From positions 558,001-622,000 of the forward strand of contig NZ_CP097289.1 of the NCBI RefSeq assembly GCF_023498005.1: a stretch of 64,000 nt of DNA, written 5' to 3'. This DNA comes from Streptomyces durmitorensis. GTDB taxonomy: Bacteria > Actinomycetota > Actinomycetes > Streptomycetales > Streptomycetaceae. Shown one piece after another: positions 1 to 8,203 of the stretch. How positions within the stretch are numbered: the first letter of the stretch is position 1; every line of letters starts with the position of its first letter. A program made the position numbers and the translations under genes. Below the pieces are notes generated by a model, which saw nothing but the letters and a program-made list of their open reading frames with translations, was not told the origin of the DNA and made no database searches.

Positions 1-2082
1 AGCGCCCTCGGGGCGCCCGCCGAGCGCAGGGAGGGCCCCCAGAAGGTGACCGGGACCGCCCGCTACGCCGCCGAGCACACCCCCGAAGGATGCGCCTACG
101 CCTGGCCGGTGCCCGCCACGGTGGCGCGCGGCGCGGTCAGCGCCGTCGACGCCACGGCGGCCCTGGCCGTGCCCGGCGTCGTCGAGGTCCTCACGCATCT
201 GAACGCGCCGCGCCTGGGGAAGCCGGACGACGCCACCCTCTCCGTGTTGCAGGACGCGCGCGTGCCGCACCGGGGGTGGTACGTCGCGCTCGTCGTCGCC
301 GACACCCTGGAGGCGGCACGCGAAGGCGCGGCGGCGGTCCAGGTCACGTACGCCGAGGAACCGTACGACGTCATCCTGAAGGCCGATCACCCCGAGGCCT
401 ACGTGCCGGAGGACTCGGACGGCACATCGGGCGAGCACGTGCGCGGCGACGCGGAGGACGCGTTCGCCGCCGCTGCCGCGCGCGTCGATGCCCTCTACCG
501 GGTGCCGCCGCTGCACAACCACCCCATGGAGCCGCACGCGGCCACCGCCCACTGGCAGGACGGCCGGCTGACCGTGCACGACAGCAGCCAGGGCGCCACC
601 ACCGTCCGCGACGTCCTGGCGGGACTGTTCGCGCTGCCCAAGGAGCAGATCACGGTCGTCTCCGAACACGTCGGCGGCGGCTTCGGCTCCAAGGGCACGC
701 CGCGCCCGCACGTGGTGCTCGCCTCCATGGCCGCCCGCGCGACCGGCAGGCCCGTCAAACTCGCTCTGCCGAGGCGCCAGTTGGCGGCCGTGGTGGGCCA
801 CCGCTCGCCGACCCTGCACCGGGTGCGGCTCGGGGCGGAAGCCGACGGCACGCTGACCTCCGTGATCCATGAAGTGACCGCGCACACCTCGCGCGTCAAG
901 GAGTTCGTCGAGACGGCCACCGCCGCCACGCGCATCATGTATCCGTCGCCGCACGCCCGCACCACCCAGCGCGTGCTGCCGCTCGACGTGCCGAGCCCCT
1001 CCTGGATGCGCGCCCCGGGCGAGGCGCCCGGCATGTACGCCCTGGAGTCGGCGATGGACGAACTCGCCGCGACCCTCGGTATCGACCCGGTCGAACTGCG
1101 CCTGCGCAACGACACGCAGACGGAACCCGACAGCTCCCTGCCCTTCAGCAGCCGCCACCTCGCCGAATGCCTGCGCGAGGGCGCCCGGCGCTTCGGCTGG
1201 TCCGAGCGCGACCCGCGTCCCCGCTCACGCGCCGAAGGTCCCGTCCTGGTGGGCAGCGGGGTCGCGGCGGCCACGTACCCGGTGATCGTCTCGCCGAGCC
1301 GGGCGAGCGCGCACGCCTACCCGGACGGCAGCTTCGTGATCCGCGTCAACGCCACCGACATCGGTCAGGGCGCCCGCACCGTGCTCGCGCAGGTCGCCGC
1401 CGACGTGCTCGGCGTCCCGCTGGACTCCGTGCGCGCCGACATCGGCAACAGCGATCTGCCGGCCGCGCCGCTGGCGGGCGGTTCCTGCGGGACGGGCTCC
1501 TGGGGCTGGGCCGTCCACGAGGCCTGTACGCGGCTGGCCGCGCGCCTGGCAGGACAGCGGGGGCAGCAGCTGCCCCCGGAGGGGGTGGGCGCCACCGCCG
1601 ACACGGCGGGCGAGGCCGACGCGGACAGCGGCTACTCCCGGCACTCCTTCGGCGCCCACTTCGCCGAGGTCGGCGTCGACACGGTGTCCGGCGAGGTCCG
1701 GGTGCGCAGGCTGCTCGGTGTCTACGCGGCCGGGCACATCCTCAACTCCCGTACCGCGCGCTCGCAGTTCATCGGTGCGATGACGATGGGCCTGGGCATG
1801 GCGCTGACCGAGGGCAGCACCATGGACGCGGCCTTCGGCGACTTCACGGAGGCGGACCTCGCCGCCTACCACGTACCGGCGCACGCGGACGTACCCGCGA
1901 TCGAGGCGCACTGGATCGACGAGGACGACCCCCACCTCAACCCCATGGGCAGCAAGGGCATCGGCGAGATCGGCATCGTCGGGACGGCCGCGGCCATCGG
2001 CAACGCGGTGCACCACGCGACCGGTCTGCGGCTGCGCGAACTGCCCCTCACGCCGGACCGGGTCCTGGCGGGCGGCATCTGA
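1..2082 (+). CDS. Xanthine dehydrogenase-family molybdopterin-binding subunit (5' end outside window)
   Basis: Large subunit of a molybdenum hydroxylase (xanthine/aldehyde dehydrogenase type), binding the molybdopterin cofactor and oxidising an N-heterocycle or aldehyde. The frame is open from base 1. The residues just before the GTG at 46 still fit the family (a KVTGTARYAAE segment typical of the start of this domain), so the gene begins upstream and 46 is not its start. Visible motifs are GGGFGSKG, MRAPGEAPG and, near the C-terminus, KGIGEIGIVGTAAAI, which holds the expected catalytic glutamate. About 693 residues are present, close to the 700-760 usual for the YagR/PaoC-like group. The FAD and 2Fe-2S subunits are probably just upstream. 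The substrate cannot be told. Confidence 0.93.
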   Translation, partial: SALGAPAERREGPQKVTGTARYAAEHTPEGCAYAWPVPATVARGAVSAVDATAALAVPGVVEVLTHLNAPRLGKPDDATLSVLQDARVPHRGWYVALVVADTLEAAREGAAAVQVTYAEEPYDVILKADHPEAYVPEDSDGTSGEHVRGDAEDAFAAAAARVDALYRVPPLHNHPMEPHAATAHWQDGRLTVHDSSQGATTVRDVLAGLFALPKEQITVVSEHVGGGFGSKGTPRPHVVLASMAARATGRPVKLALPRRQLAAVVGHRSPTLHRVRLGAEADGTLTSVIHEVTAHTSRVKEFVETATAATRIMYPSPHARTTQRVLPLDVPSPSWMRAPGEAPGMYALESAMDELAATLGIDPVELRLRNDTQTEPDSSLPFSSRHLAECLREGARRFGWSERDPRPRSRAEGPVLVGSGVAAATYPVIVSPSRASAHAYPDGSFVIRVNATDIGQGARTVLAQVAADVLGVPLDSVRADIGNSDLPAAPLAGGSCGTGSWGWAVHEACTRLAARLAGQRGQQLPPEGVGATADTAGEADADSGYSRHSFGAHFAEVGVDTVSGEVRVRRLLGVYAAGHILNSRTARSQFIGAMTMGLGMALTEGSTMDAAFGDFTEADLAAYHVPAHADVPAIEAHWIDEDDPHLNPMGSKGIGEIGIVGTAAAIGNAVHHATGLRLRELPLTPDRVLAGGI

Positions 2083-2115
2083 ATCCGGCCGGGGCGCCGG
2101 AGTACCGCGGCGCCC

Positions 2116-3138
2116 TCACGCCACGGCCCGCTTCTCCCGCGTCCAGGCCAGCAGCTTCTCGGCCGTCCAGGTCGTCACCACGCGCTCGGCGGGCACCCCG
2201 CACTCCTCGGCGCGGGCGCACCCGATCACCTGCCAGTCCAGCTGACCCGGCGCATGCGCGTCGGTGTCCACGGAGAACAGCACGCCGGCGTCCACGGCAC
2301 GGCGCAGCAGCCGCCGCGGCGGGTCGAGCCGCTCCGGACGGCTGTTGATCTCCACGGCCGTGCCGGATGCCGCGCACGCGGCGAACACCGCGTCCGCGTC
2401 GAACTGCGACTCCGGCCTGCCGCGCCCGGTGACGAGCCGGCCGGTGCAGTGCCCGAGCACGTCGGCCCGGGGATTGCTGACGGCGGCGATCATGCGCCGG
2501 GTCATCGCGGCGGCGTCCATGCGCAGCTTGGAGTGCACGGAGACGACCACCACGTCGAGCTGGTCGAGCAGCTCGGGCTCCTGGTCGAGCGAACCGTCGT
2601 CGAGGATGTCGCACTCGATGCCCGTGAGCAGCCGGAAGGGCGCCCACCGCTCGTTGAGGCCGGCCACCACCGCCAGCTGCTCGCGCAGCCGCTCAGGGGA
2701 CAGTCCGCTCGCGACGGTCAGCCGGGGCGAGTGATCGGTGAGCACGGCCCACTCGTGGCCGAGCGCCCGCGCCGTCCGGCCCATCTCCTCGATCGGGCTG
2801 CCGCCGTCGGACCAGTCGGAGTGCAGGTGGCAGTCGCCGCGCAGCAGGGCCCGCAGCCGGGTGCCGCCCTCGGCGAGCGGGGTCTCAGCCTCGCCCTCGA
2901 GACGCTCCAGGTATCCCGGCATCTCGCCGGCCAGCGCCTCGCGGACCACCCCGGCCGTCTTGGGGCCGATCCCCTTGAGCGACTCCAGGGACCCGTCGGC
3001 GACGCGCCGCGCCGCCTCGCCGTCGGGCAGGTCGCCGACCACCTCGGCCGCGGTGCGAAAGGCGCGCACCCGGTAGGTCGGGGCGCGGCCTCGCTCCAGC
3101 AGAAAGGCGATCCGTTCCAGCGCCTCCACGGGGTCCAT
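2116..3138 (-). CDS. PHP-domain phosphoesterase with N-terminal helix-hairpin-helix
   Basis: Predicted metal-dependent phosphoesterase. An N-terminal DNA-binding-like part (about residues 1-90) holds a helix-hairpin-helix, LKGIGPKTAGVV. The PHP domain follows, with DCHLHSDWSDGG, LTDHSPRL, GIECDI, VSVHSK, GHCTGR and DTDAHA supplying metal-binding His/Asp residues. This resembles the outer domains of bacterial family X DNA polymerases without the polymerase core, so a nuclease or phosphatase role is likely and polymerase activity is not. I chose ATG 3138 over the GTG at 3144 because a GGAGGTG ribosome site lies directly before it and would overlap the GTG. It is convergent with the dehydrogenase gene. 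The preceding small gene at 3249-3431 could be cotranscribed, although a hairpin lies between them. Confidence 0.85.
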   Translation of the reverse strand: MDPVEALERIAFLLERGRAPTYRVRAFRTAAEVVGDLPDGEAARRVADGSLESLKGIGPKTAGVVREALAGEMPGYLERLEGEAETPLAEGGTRLRALLRGDCHLHSDWSDGGSPIEEMGRTARALGHEWAVLTDHSPRLTVASGLSPERLREQLAVVAGLNERWAPFRLLTGIECDILDDGSLDQEPELLDQLDVVVVSVHSKLRMDAAAMTRRMIAAVSNPRADVLGHCTGRLVTGRGRPESQFDADAVFAACAASGTAVEINSRPERLDPPRRLLRRAVDAGVLFSVDTDAHAPGQLDWQVIGCARAEECGVPAERVVTTWTAEKLLAWTREKRAVA

Positions 3139-3149
3139 CGGCACCTCCG

Positions 3150-3171
3150 GCCGTCGGGGACTGCCGACGGC
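3150..3171 (-). terminator. 8-bp GC hairpin between small gene and PHP gene
   Basis: GCCGTCGG (3150-3157) and CCGACGGC (3164-3171) form a perfect 8-bp stem with a 6-base loop, between the small gene at 3249-3431 and the PHP gene, 12 bases before the PHP start. It could end or attenuate the upstream transcript. No U-tract follows, as is common in this genus. Confidence 0.4.
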
Positions 3172-3248
3172 GTACGTGTGCTTCCAGCGTCGCCCACAAA
3201 GGGCGGCGGGGCACGCGAGGGCCGGAGCCTTCGTCGCCCCGGGGACGC

Positions 3249-3431
3249 CTACGCCGCGGGTTCGGCGGGCGCGGCGTCCGGGACGGCCGCGATCGGCCCC
3301 CGGAAGTCCAGCACGGCCTCGGCTCTCTGCTGCGTCTCCTCGGCGGCCTTGCGGGCTGTCGCGAGGACGTCGCCGTGCTCCTGGACGAGGGTGTCGTAGA
3401 TCGGCGCCTCAGCGGCGTCATTGGCTGGCAT
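3249..3431 (-). CDS. Small conserved hypothetical protein (60 aa)
   Basis: A 60-residue, soluble, mostly helical protein (MPANDAAEAPIYDTLVQEHG...), Ala/Glu rich with an Ala/Pro tail and no membrane segment. The start is supported by AAGGAG about ten bases upstream. Codon use is that of a real gene (GC-rich third positions). No domain is recognised. It lies upstream of the PHP gene on the same strand. Function unknown. Confidence 0.6.
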   Translation of the reverse strand: MPANDAAEAPIYDTLVQEHGDVLATARKAAEETQQRAEAVLDFRGPIAAVPDAAPAEPAA

Positions 3432-3682
3432 GACCAGCGGCTCCTTGTTCGGGTGACTGTATGGGGCGGTACGGCCGCATGCGGCCGGTCCGCGACCTTA
3501 CGCTGCGCCTGCGGGCCTCTGCGGACCGGGGTCGACCGCTGAGACGGCAGGCCCGGTGTACCGGGGAGGGCGCCCGAACGCCGGAAATCCGGCGGGCGCA
3601 AGCGAAATGCGCCTCCCGCGCGCCTGCAGCCGGGCAAGATCCGGGACCCGGTGTGAGACTGCTGATGAGGCGGTGATCACAG

Positions 3683-4957
3683 ATGTCGAGCCAGCCTACG
3701 GAGCCCGGAGCCGGAAACTCCGGTCCCGGAAGCACCGGCCCCGGAAGCACAGGTCCCGGGAAGCAGGGCCCCCGGCAGCCCGGCCCGGGGGAACAGCTGT
3801 TTGAGCAACTGCTCGCATCGGCGCACGCCGCGGCGCCGATGGAGCTTCCGGCACTGGCCCAGCGGTTCGCCGAAGCGGTCGGGCTCGACCGGATCGACGT
3901 GTACCTCGTGGACCTCCAGCAGCGGTGCCTGGTGCCGCTGGCCGAGGGGCCGCCCACCCTCGATGTGGACACCTCCGCCGCCGGTTCGGCCTACCGGGCG
4001 CACGCGCTGCGCGTCGAGGAACTGGCCCAGGGCAGGATCGTCGCCTGGCTGCCGCTGATCGACGGCGCCGAACGCCTCGGTGTGATCGGCGCCACCGCGG
4101 CGGTCATCGACGTCGCGCTGCTGCGCCGCTGCCGCATGCTGGCCTCGGTGATGGCCATGACGATCACGTCGAAGCGGGCGTCGAGCGACAGCTTCGCCCG
4201 CCGGACACGGTCCGAGTCCATGCAGCTCCCCGCCGAGATGCTGCGGGCCTTCCTGCCGCCCAGGACCATCGGCAACTCCCACGTGATCTCGACCGCCGTG
4301 CTGGAACCGGCGTACGAGATCGGCGGCGACGCCTTCGACCACTCCCTGACCCCTTCCACCCTGCACGTGGCGATCCTGGACGCCATGGGCCACAACCTCG
4401 CCTCGGGCCTGACGACCGCCGTGGCCCTGGCAGGTTGCCGCAACGCGCGGCGGGCCGAGGCCGAGCTGCCCGAGCTCGTCGACACCGTCCAGCACGCGCT
4501 GGCCGGGTGGCTGCCCGAGCAGTTCTGCACCGGGATCCTCGCCCAGCTCGACCTGGCCGACGGCCTGCTGCGGTGGTGCAACTGCGGCCATCCGCCTCCC
4601 CTGCTGATCCGGGACCACCGCGTGCTCGACCGCGCGCTGGAGCGGCCGGCCCAGCCGCCGATGGGCACACCCGCCCTGCTGGCCGACGTGGAATGGCAGG
4701 TCCACGAGGAGGCGCTCCAGCCGGGTGACCGGGTGCTCATGTACACCGACGGCGTCACCGAGCTGCGGACCGGGGGCGGCGCCGAGTTCGGCCTGGAGCG
4801 GTTCACGGACAGCATCATCCGCGCGACCGCGGCGGGCGAACCGGCGCCGGAGGCACTGCGCCAGCTCATCCACGCCATCCTCGACCGGCAGGACAACCAA
4901 CTGCGCGACGACGCGACACTGCTGCTGCTCGAGTGGCGCCCGCCCGGAACGCGGTGA
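3683..4957 (+). CDS. GAF-domain SpoIIE-type PP2C serine phosphatase
   Basis: Serine/threonine phosphatase of the RsbU/SpoIIE type, which dephosphorylates anti-anti-sigma factors in partner-switching pathways. A low-complexity Gly/Pro/Ser head (residues 1-40) precedes a GAF-like sensor (about 45-165) and a PP2C domain (about 195-420). PP2C motifs are EIGGDAFDH, LDAMGHNLASG, NCGHPPPLLI, YTDGVTEL and LRDDATLLLLEW. The metal-binding aspartates are all present. It has no transmembrane segment and no ATPase domain, unlike the second phosphatase at 58780-60825. No anti-sigma or antagonist gene is adjacent, so the partner is probably encoded elsewhere. The first glycine-rich repeats (GSTGPGSTGPG) make the exact start somewhat uncertain. 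Confidence 0.88.
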   Translation: MSSQPTEPGAGNSGPGSTGPGSTGPGKQGPRQPGPGEQLFEQLLASAHAAAPMELPALAQRFAEAVGLDRIDVYLVDLQQRCLVPLAEGPPTLDVDTSAAGSAYRAHALRVEELAQGRIVAWLPLIDGAERLGVIGATAAVIDVALLRRCRMLASVMAMTITSKRASSDSFARRTRSESMQLPAEMLRAFLPPRTIGNSHVISTAVLEPAYEIGGDAFDHSLTPSTLHVAILDAMGHNLASGLTTAVALAGCRNARRAEAELPELVDTVQHALAGWLPEQFCTGILAQLDLADGLLRWCNCGHPPPLLIRDHRVLDRALERPAQPPMGTPALLADVEWQVHEEALQPGDRVLMYTDGVTELRTGGGAEFGLERFTDSIIRATAAGEPAPEALRQLIHAILDRQDNQLRDDATLLLLEWRPPGTR

Positions 4958-5084
4958 CCTGCGGGGCCCATCGTGCCACTCGCCCCCTGGCGACCCTCCC
5001 CGCATGCCGGAACGTGTGTTCTGGATCAGGGTGGATACACGGCACAGCAGCACCATCAGTCGCGCGTGAAGGAGGACGAGCACC

Positions 5085-5600
5085 GTGGGAATCGACGAGG
5101 TCATGGGCGACGACGTCTACCAGCCCGACGCGGAGGAGGTCCGCGAGGACGAGGGCATCCTCGACGCGGAGGACACCCTCAGCGACCGCGGGGCGGATCC
5201 GTACGACGAGGGTTGGTCACCGCCCGAGCGGCCCCTTGGGGTGGCCCACACCGGCACCACCGCGCAAGAGCAGCAGGACGGCGAGAGCCTGGCGGAACGC
5301 CTCTCCGAGGAGCGGCCCGACCCCGCGCTCGCGGTTCCCGGCCCTGCGGAGGACGACGACGGCATCGGGGACACCACCGACACCGACGGCGAGCCGATCG
5401 ACGAGACGGAGGTCGGAGACGTCCGCGCCGGGCGCCTGTTCGCCCCCGACGACGGGGCGCGCGATGACCCGGAGTCCGACGCGGCGCAGGACATGATCGG
5501 CGAGGACATGGGCATCGACGGCGGTGCGGCATCCGCCGAGGAGGCGGCGGTGCACGTCATCGACACGGACGCCGCCGACCGGACGGACTCCGCGGGCTGA
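5085..5600 (+). CDS. DUF5709 family acidic protein
   Basis: A 171-residue, very acidic, probably cytosolic protein. Its N-terminal half (DDVYQPDAEEV..., DTLSDRGADPYDEGWSPPERP) matches my recollection of the actinobacterial DUF5709 family. The start is GTG with AAGGAGGA about ten bases upstream. Predicted to be largely disordered (runs of Asp/Glu). No catalytic motif is seen. It is downstream of the phosphatase after 127 bases and convergent with the GNAT gene. Function unknown. Confidence 0.8.
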   Translation: MGIDEVMGDDVYQPDAEEVREDEGILDAEDTLSDRGADPYDEGWSPPERPLGVAHTGTTAQEQQDGESLAERLSEERPDPALAVPGPAEDDDGIGDTTDTDGEPIDETEVGDVRAGRLFAPDDGARDDPESDAAQDMIGEDMGIDGGAASAEEAAVHVIDTDAADRTDSAG

Positions 5601-5630
5601 CGCGTCCCGCAACGGCCCGGGACCGCTGGG

Positions 5631-6203
5631 TCAGCGCAGGTCGAGCCGCATCAGGACCCGGGGATGACCGGCCAGCACGGAGGTCGTGTCGGCGGCGTGG
5701 GTGAATCCGGCGCGCTCGAAGTTCTTGCGGAGCCCGGCGTACGCCGTCGTCAGATCGACCTTGGCGTCGCCGTTGTCGAGCGGGTAGGCCTCGACCGCCG
5801 GTGCGCCGTGGGCGCGGGCGAACTCGACCGCACCGGCGATCAGGGCGTGCGAGATCCCCTGCTTGCGATGACCGGGCCGCACACGAACGCACCAGAGCGA
5901 CCAGACCGGAGAATCGTCGACGTGCGGGATCTTCCGGTTCCGCGCGAAGGACGTCTCCGAGCGCGGCGCCACGGCCGCCCAGCCCACCGGCTCGTCTCCG
6001 TCGTACGCGAGCACTCCCGGAGGGGTCTTTGCGCGGCACAACTCGGCGACGTACTCACCGCGGGCCGGACCGCGGAGCTCGTTGTTGAGCTTGGACGGGA
6101 TCCGGTAGCTCAAGCACCAGCAGACATTGGCGGCAGGTGACTTCGGGCCGACCACGGCACGGACATCCTCGAAGACCGAAGCCGGGCGTACGTCGATGGG
6201 CAT
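5631..6203 (-). CDS. GNAT family N-acetyltransferase
   Basis: A 190-residue acetyltransferase. The acetyl-CoA-binding core is visible as VWSLWCVRVRPGHRKQGISHALI, with an R-x-x-K-x-G-I variant of the usual R-x-x-G-x-G/A loop, followed by a beta-alpha segment ending LRKNFERAGFTHAA. An N-terminal segment with CWCLSYR is typical of a Streptomyces GNAT subgroup. The reading frame is open far upstream, but homology starts at MPIDVRPAS, so ATG 6203 is chosen. No clear ribosome site precedes it and it may be leaderless. Substrate unknown. Confidence 0.85.
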   Translation of the reverse strand: MPIDVRPASVFEDVRAVVGPKSPAANVCWCLSYRIPSKLNNELRGPARGEYVAELCRAKTPPGVLAYDGDEPVGWAAVAPRSETSFARNRKIPHVDDSPVWSLWCVRVRPGHRKQGISHALIAGAVEFARAHGAPAVEAYPLDNGDAKVDLTTAYAGLRKNFERAGFTHAADTTSVLAGHPRVLMRLDLR

Positions 6204-6267
6204 GACACCACAGTGGCACGCGCACCTGCGCTCGCGGTGGCACGACGTACGGAGCCGGGCGCGGAAG

Positions 6268-6550
6268 TCACGAGCCCGCCTGCCCGTCCGCTGCCTCCTC
6301 GGCCACGGACGCGGCGGCGCGGACCAGCGCCGCCGTGGACTTCGAACGGGACTGCTGCGGCCAGGCAATGGCGAGGATCGCGGGCGGTGCGTCCGGGACC
6401 GGCCGGTAGACGAGGTCGCGGCTCTCGCTGCGGATCTCGTCGAGGTACTGGTGCAGGTCACCGGGGCGCAGACCGAGGTCGGCGAGGGCCAGGGCGCCCC
6501 GGGCGGCGAGGGGGTGGCTGGTGGCGAGGGCGGCGACGCGCGGTCGGCGG
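6268..6550 (-). pseudogene. C-terminal remnant of a LysR-type regulator
   Basis: About 94 residues resembling the end of a LysR-family effector domain: RRPRVAALATSHPLAARGAL, then a segment through ILAIAWPQQSRSKSTAALV to the stop at 6268. The N-terminal helix-turn-helix and most of the effector domain are missing. Upstream of about 6550 the minus frame stops resembling LysR and the plus strand becomes part of an NmrA-like gene. See the neighbouring pseudogene: both 5' ends were lost together. Confidence 0.65.
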
Positions 6551-6960
6551 CTGAAGGAGGCATGCGCGGGCGCCGACCGCGTGTTCTGGCTGGTGCCGCC
6601 GACGCCTGCGGGCGACAGCGTCGAGGGCCACTTCCGCGACGTCTCCAGCCTGGGCCGCGGCGTGGCGAGGAACGCCGGCCAGATATCCGCGTCGCTCGCC
6701 ATGGACGAGGCGATCGCGGCCACGGGCGTGCACCACCGGGCGCTGTGCCCGCCGTTCCTGATGGAGAATCTGCTGGGCCAGGCCGAGTCGATCCGCGACG
6801 CGGGCACCTTCTTCCTGACGCTGGCGGAGGACCGCGTACTGCGCACCTGCGCCACGGGGCGAGCGAGGCCTGGGCCCAGGGACTGGTCGACATGACCCCC
6901 GCGCCCACCGGCTTCCGCCAGTGGTGTCAGGAGGTGCTCAGGCCGGCCGTCCTGGCGTAG
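6551..6960 (+). pseudogene. Decayed NmrA-like NAD(P)-binding protein
   Basis: Residues CAGADRVFWLVPPTPAGDSV, a middle part ending FFLTLAEDRVLRTCATG, and, in another frame, SEAWAQGLVDM and FRQWCQEVLRPAVLA match the middle, late and C-terminal parts of NmrA/HSCARG-type NAD(P)-binding reductases. The Rossmann N-terminus is missing. A second deletion near 6855-6870 removes an internal segment and shifts the frame. The remnant cannot encode a working enzyme. It abuts the LysR remnant head to head. Confidence 0.7.
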
Positions 6961-6967
6961 GCCCTCC

Positions 6968-8203
6968 TCAGCGGGTTCGCTCCAACTCGGGCAGGGTGAG
7001 GGCCGAGTGGGCCGGTTGTCCCTCCGGGGAGGGGGGCATGGTGCTGAGTCCGCGCAGCATGTCGTTGCGCTGCTCCAGCGCCCGGGCCGTGGTGGGGAAG
7101 AGCGTGGCATCGCCCTCGCCGACCTTCGCCTGGTTCACGGTCACGAACTCACGGGTGGTGTGTTCGTAGGCGGCGAAGCCCGCGGCGTGGTCCCGGTCGG
7201 CCAGGGACGCGGCGAGCATGTACGCACCGACGAGTGCGAGGCTGGATCCCTGTCCGGTGAGGAACGAAGGTGCGTACGCGGCGTCGCCCACCAGCGCGCC
7301 CCTGCCGCTGGACCAGCGGGGCATGCGGATCTGGCTGACCGCGTCGAAGAACACGTCGTCCGCGTCGCGCAGGGCGGCGAGCATGCCGGGGACCTCCCAT
7401 CCCGCGTCGGCGAAGACCGCGGCGACCAGGTCCCGTTGGGCTTCCGGGTTCCGGAACGCGTCGAACGGCGGTTTGGGGTGGGCGAAGTTCAGGAAGGCGT
7501 GCACCTGGTCGTCGTCCCCCACGGCGTAGAGCGCCGCGGCTCTGCCCGGGGTGTTCCACATGACGGTCTCGTGGGAGAGCCCGAAGGTGTTGCGCATGGT
7601 GAACACGGCGAAGCAGTAGCCGAGATACCGGTGGAACTGCTCTTCGGGGCCGAACAGGAACGCACGGGTACGTGAGTGCAGACCGTCCGCGCCGAACACC
7701 ATGTCGAACGTACGCCTGCCGCCCCCGCGGAAGGTGACGTCGACCCCGTGGCCGGACTGGTCGAGGGTGTCGATGGAGTCGTTGAACAAGAACTGCACGT
7801 CGTCACGGACCGCCGCGTGGAGAGCGGCGCTCAGATCCCCGCGCCGCACCTCCAGATCCCGTCCCGCGACACCGCCGGTGACGGTGTGCGGATCGAGCGA
7901 GGCCACCTCGCCGCCGTCCCCGTCGAGGAAGGTCAGCCGGCGCAGGTCGATGTGCGCCTCCCGCAGGCGCGGCAGGATTCCCATCCTGCGGACGACCTCA
8001 AGTGCGGTGCCGCGCACGTCGATGGGATATCCACCGTCCCGAAGCGTGCCCGCCTTCTCGACGACCGTGACCGCGTATCCGTAGCGGTTCAGCCAGTAGG
8101 CGAGTGCGGGCCCCGCGATGCTGGCACCGGATATCAGGACCTTGCGCCTCGGCGCCGTACGGGAATGCGTGGGGACGTCCGTCAACAGATCAGTGCGGGT
8201 CAT
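6968..8203 (-). CDS. FAD-dependent aromatic hydroxylase-type monooxygenase
   Basis: A 411-residue flavoprotein monooxygenase of the PHBH fold. The FAD motif is SGASIAGPALAYWLNRYG (residues about 24-41), the DG motif is VFGADGLHSRTR and the GD motif is ALVGDAAYAPSFLTGQG. It is similar to the TetX/RebC-like enzymes that hydroxylate small aromatics or inactivate antibiotics. ATG 8203 overlaps the stop of the MFS gene (ATGA), and AAAGGAG lies just upstream, so the two are translationally coupled. The divergent TetR gene and its operator suggest control by a small molecule that is exported and/or oxidised. Substrate not deducible. Confidence 0.9.
   Translation of the reverse strand: MTRTDLLTDVPTHSRTAPRRKVLISGASIAGPALAYWLNRYGYAVTVVEKAGTLRDGGYPIDVRGTALEVVRRMGILPRLREAHIDLRRLTFLDGDGGEVASLDPHTVTGGVAGRDLEVRRGDLSAALHAAVRDDVQFLFNDSIDTLDQSGHGVDVTFRGGGRRTFDMVFGADGLHSRTRAFLFGPEEQFHRYLGYCFAVFTMRNTFGLSHETVMWNTPGRAAALYAVGDDDQVHAFLNFAHPKPPFDAFRNPEAQRDLVAAVFADAGWEVPGMLAALRDADDVFFDAVSQIRMPRWSSGRGALVGDAAYAPSFLTGQGSSLALVGAYMLAASLADRDHAAGFAAYEHTTREFVTVNQAKVGEGDATLFPTTARALEQRNDMLRGLSTMPPSPEGQPAHSALTLPELERTR

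Noticed and set aside
2254..3399. Long plus-strand frame opposite the PHP gene
   Set aside because: Composition is that of an antisense shadow (His/Arg/Gly rich), no family similarity, and the minus-strand PHP motifs are complete.
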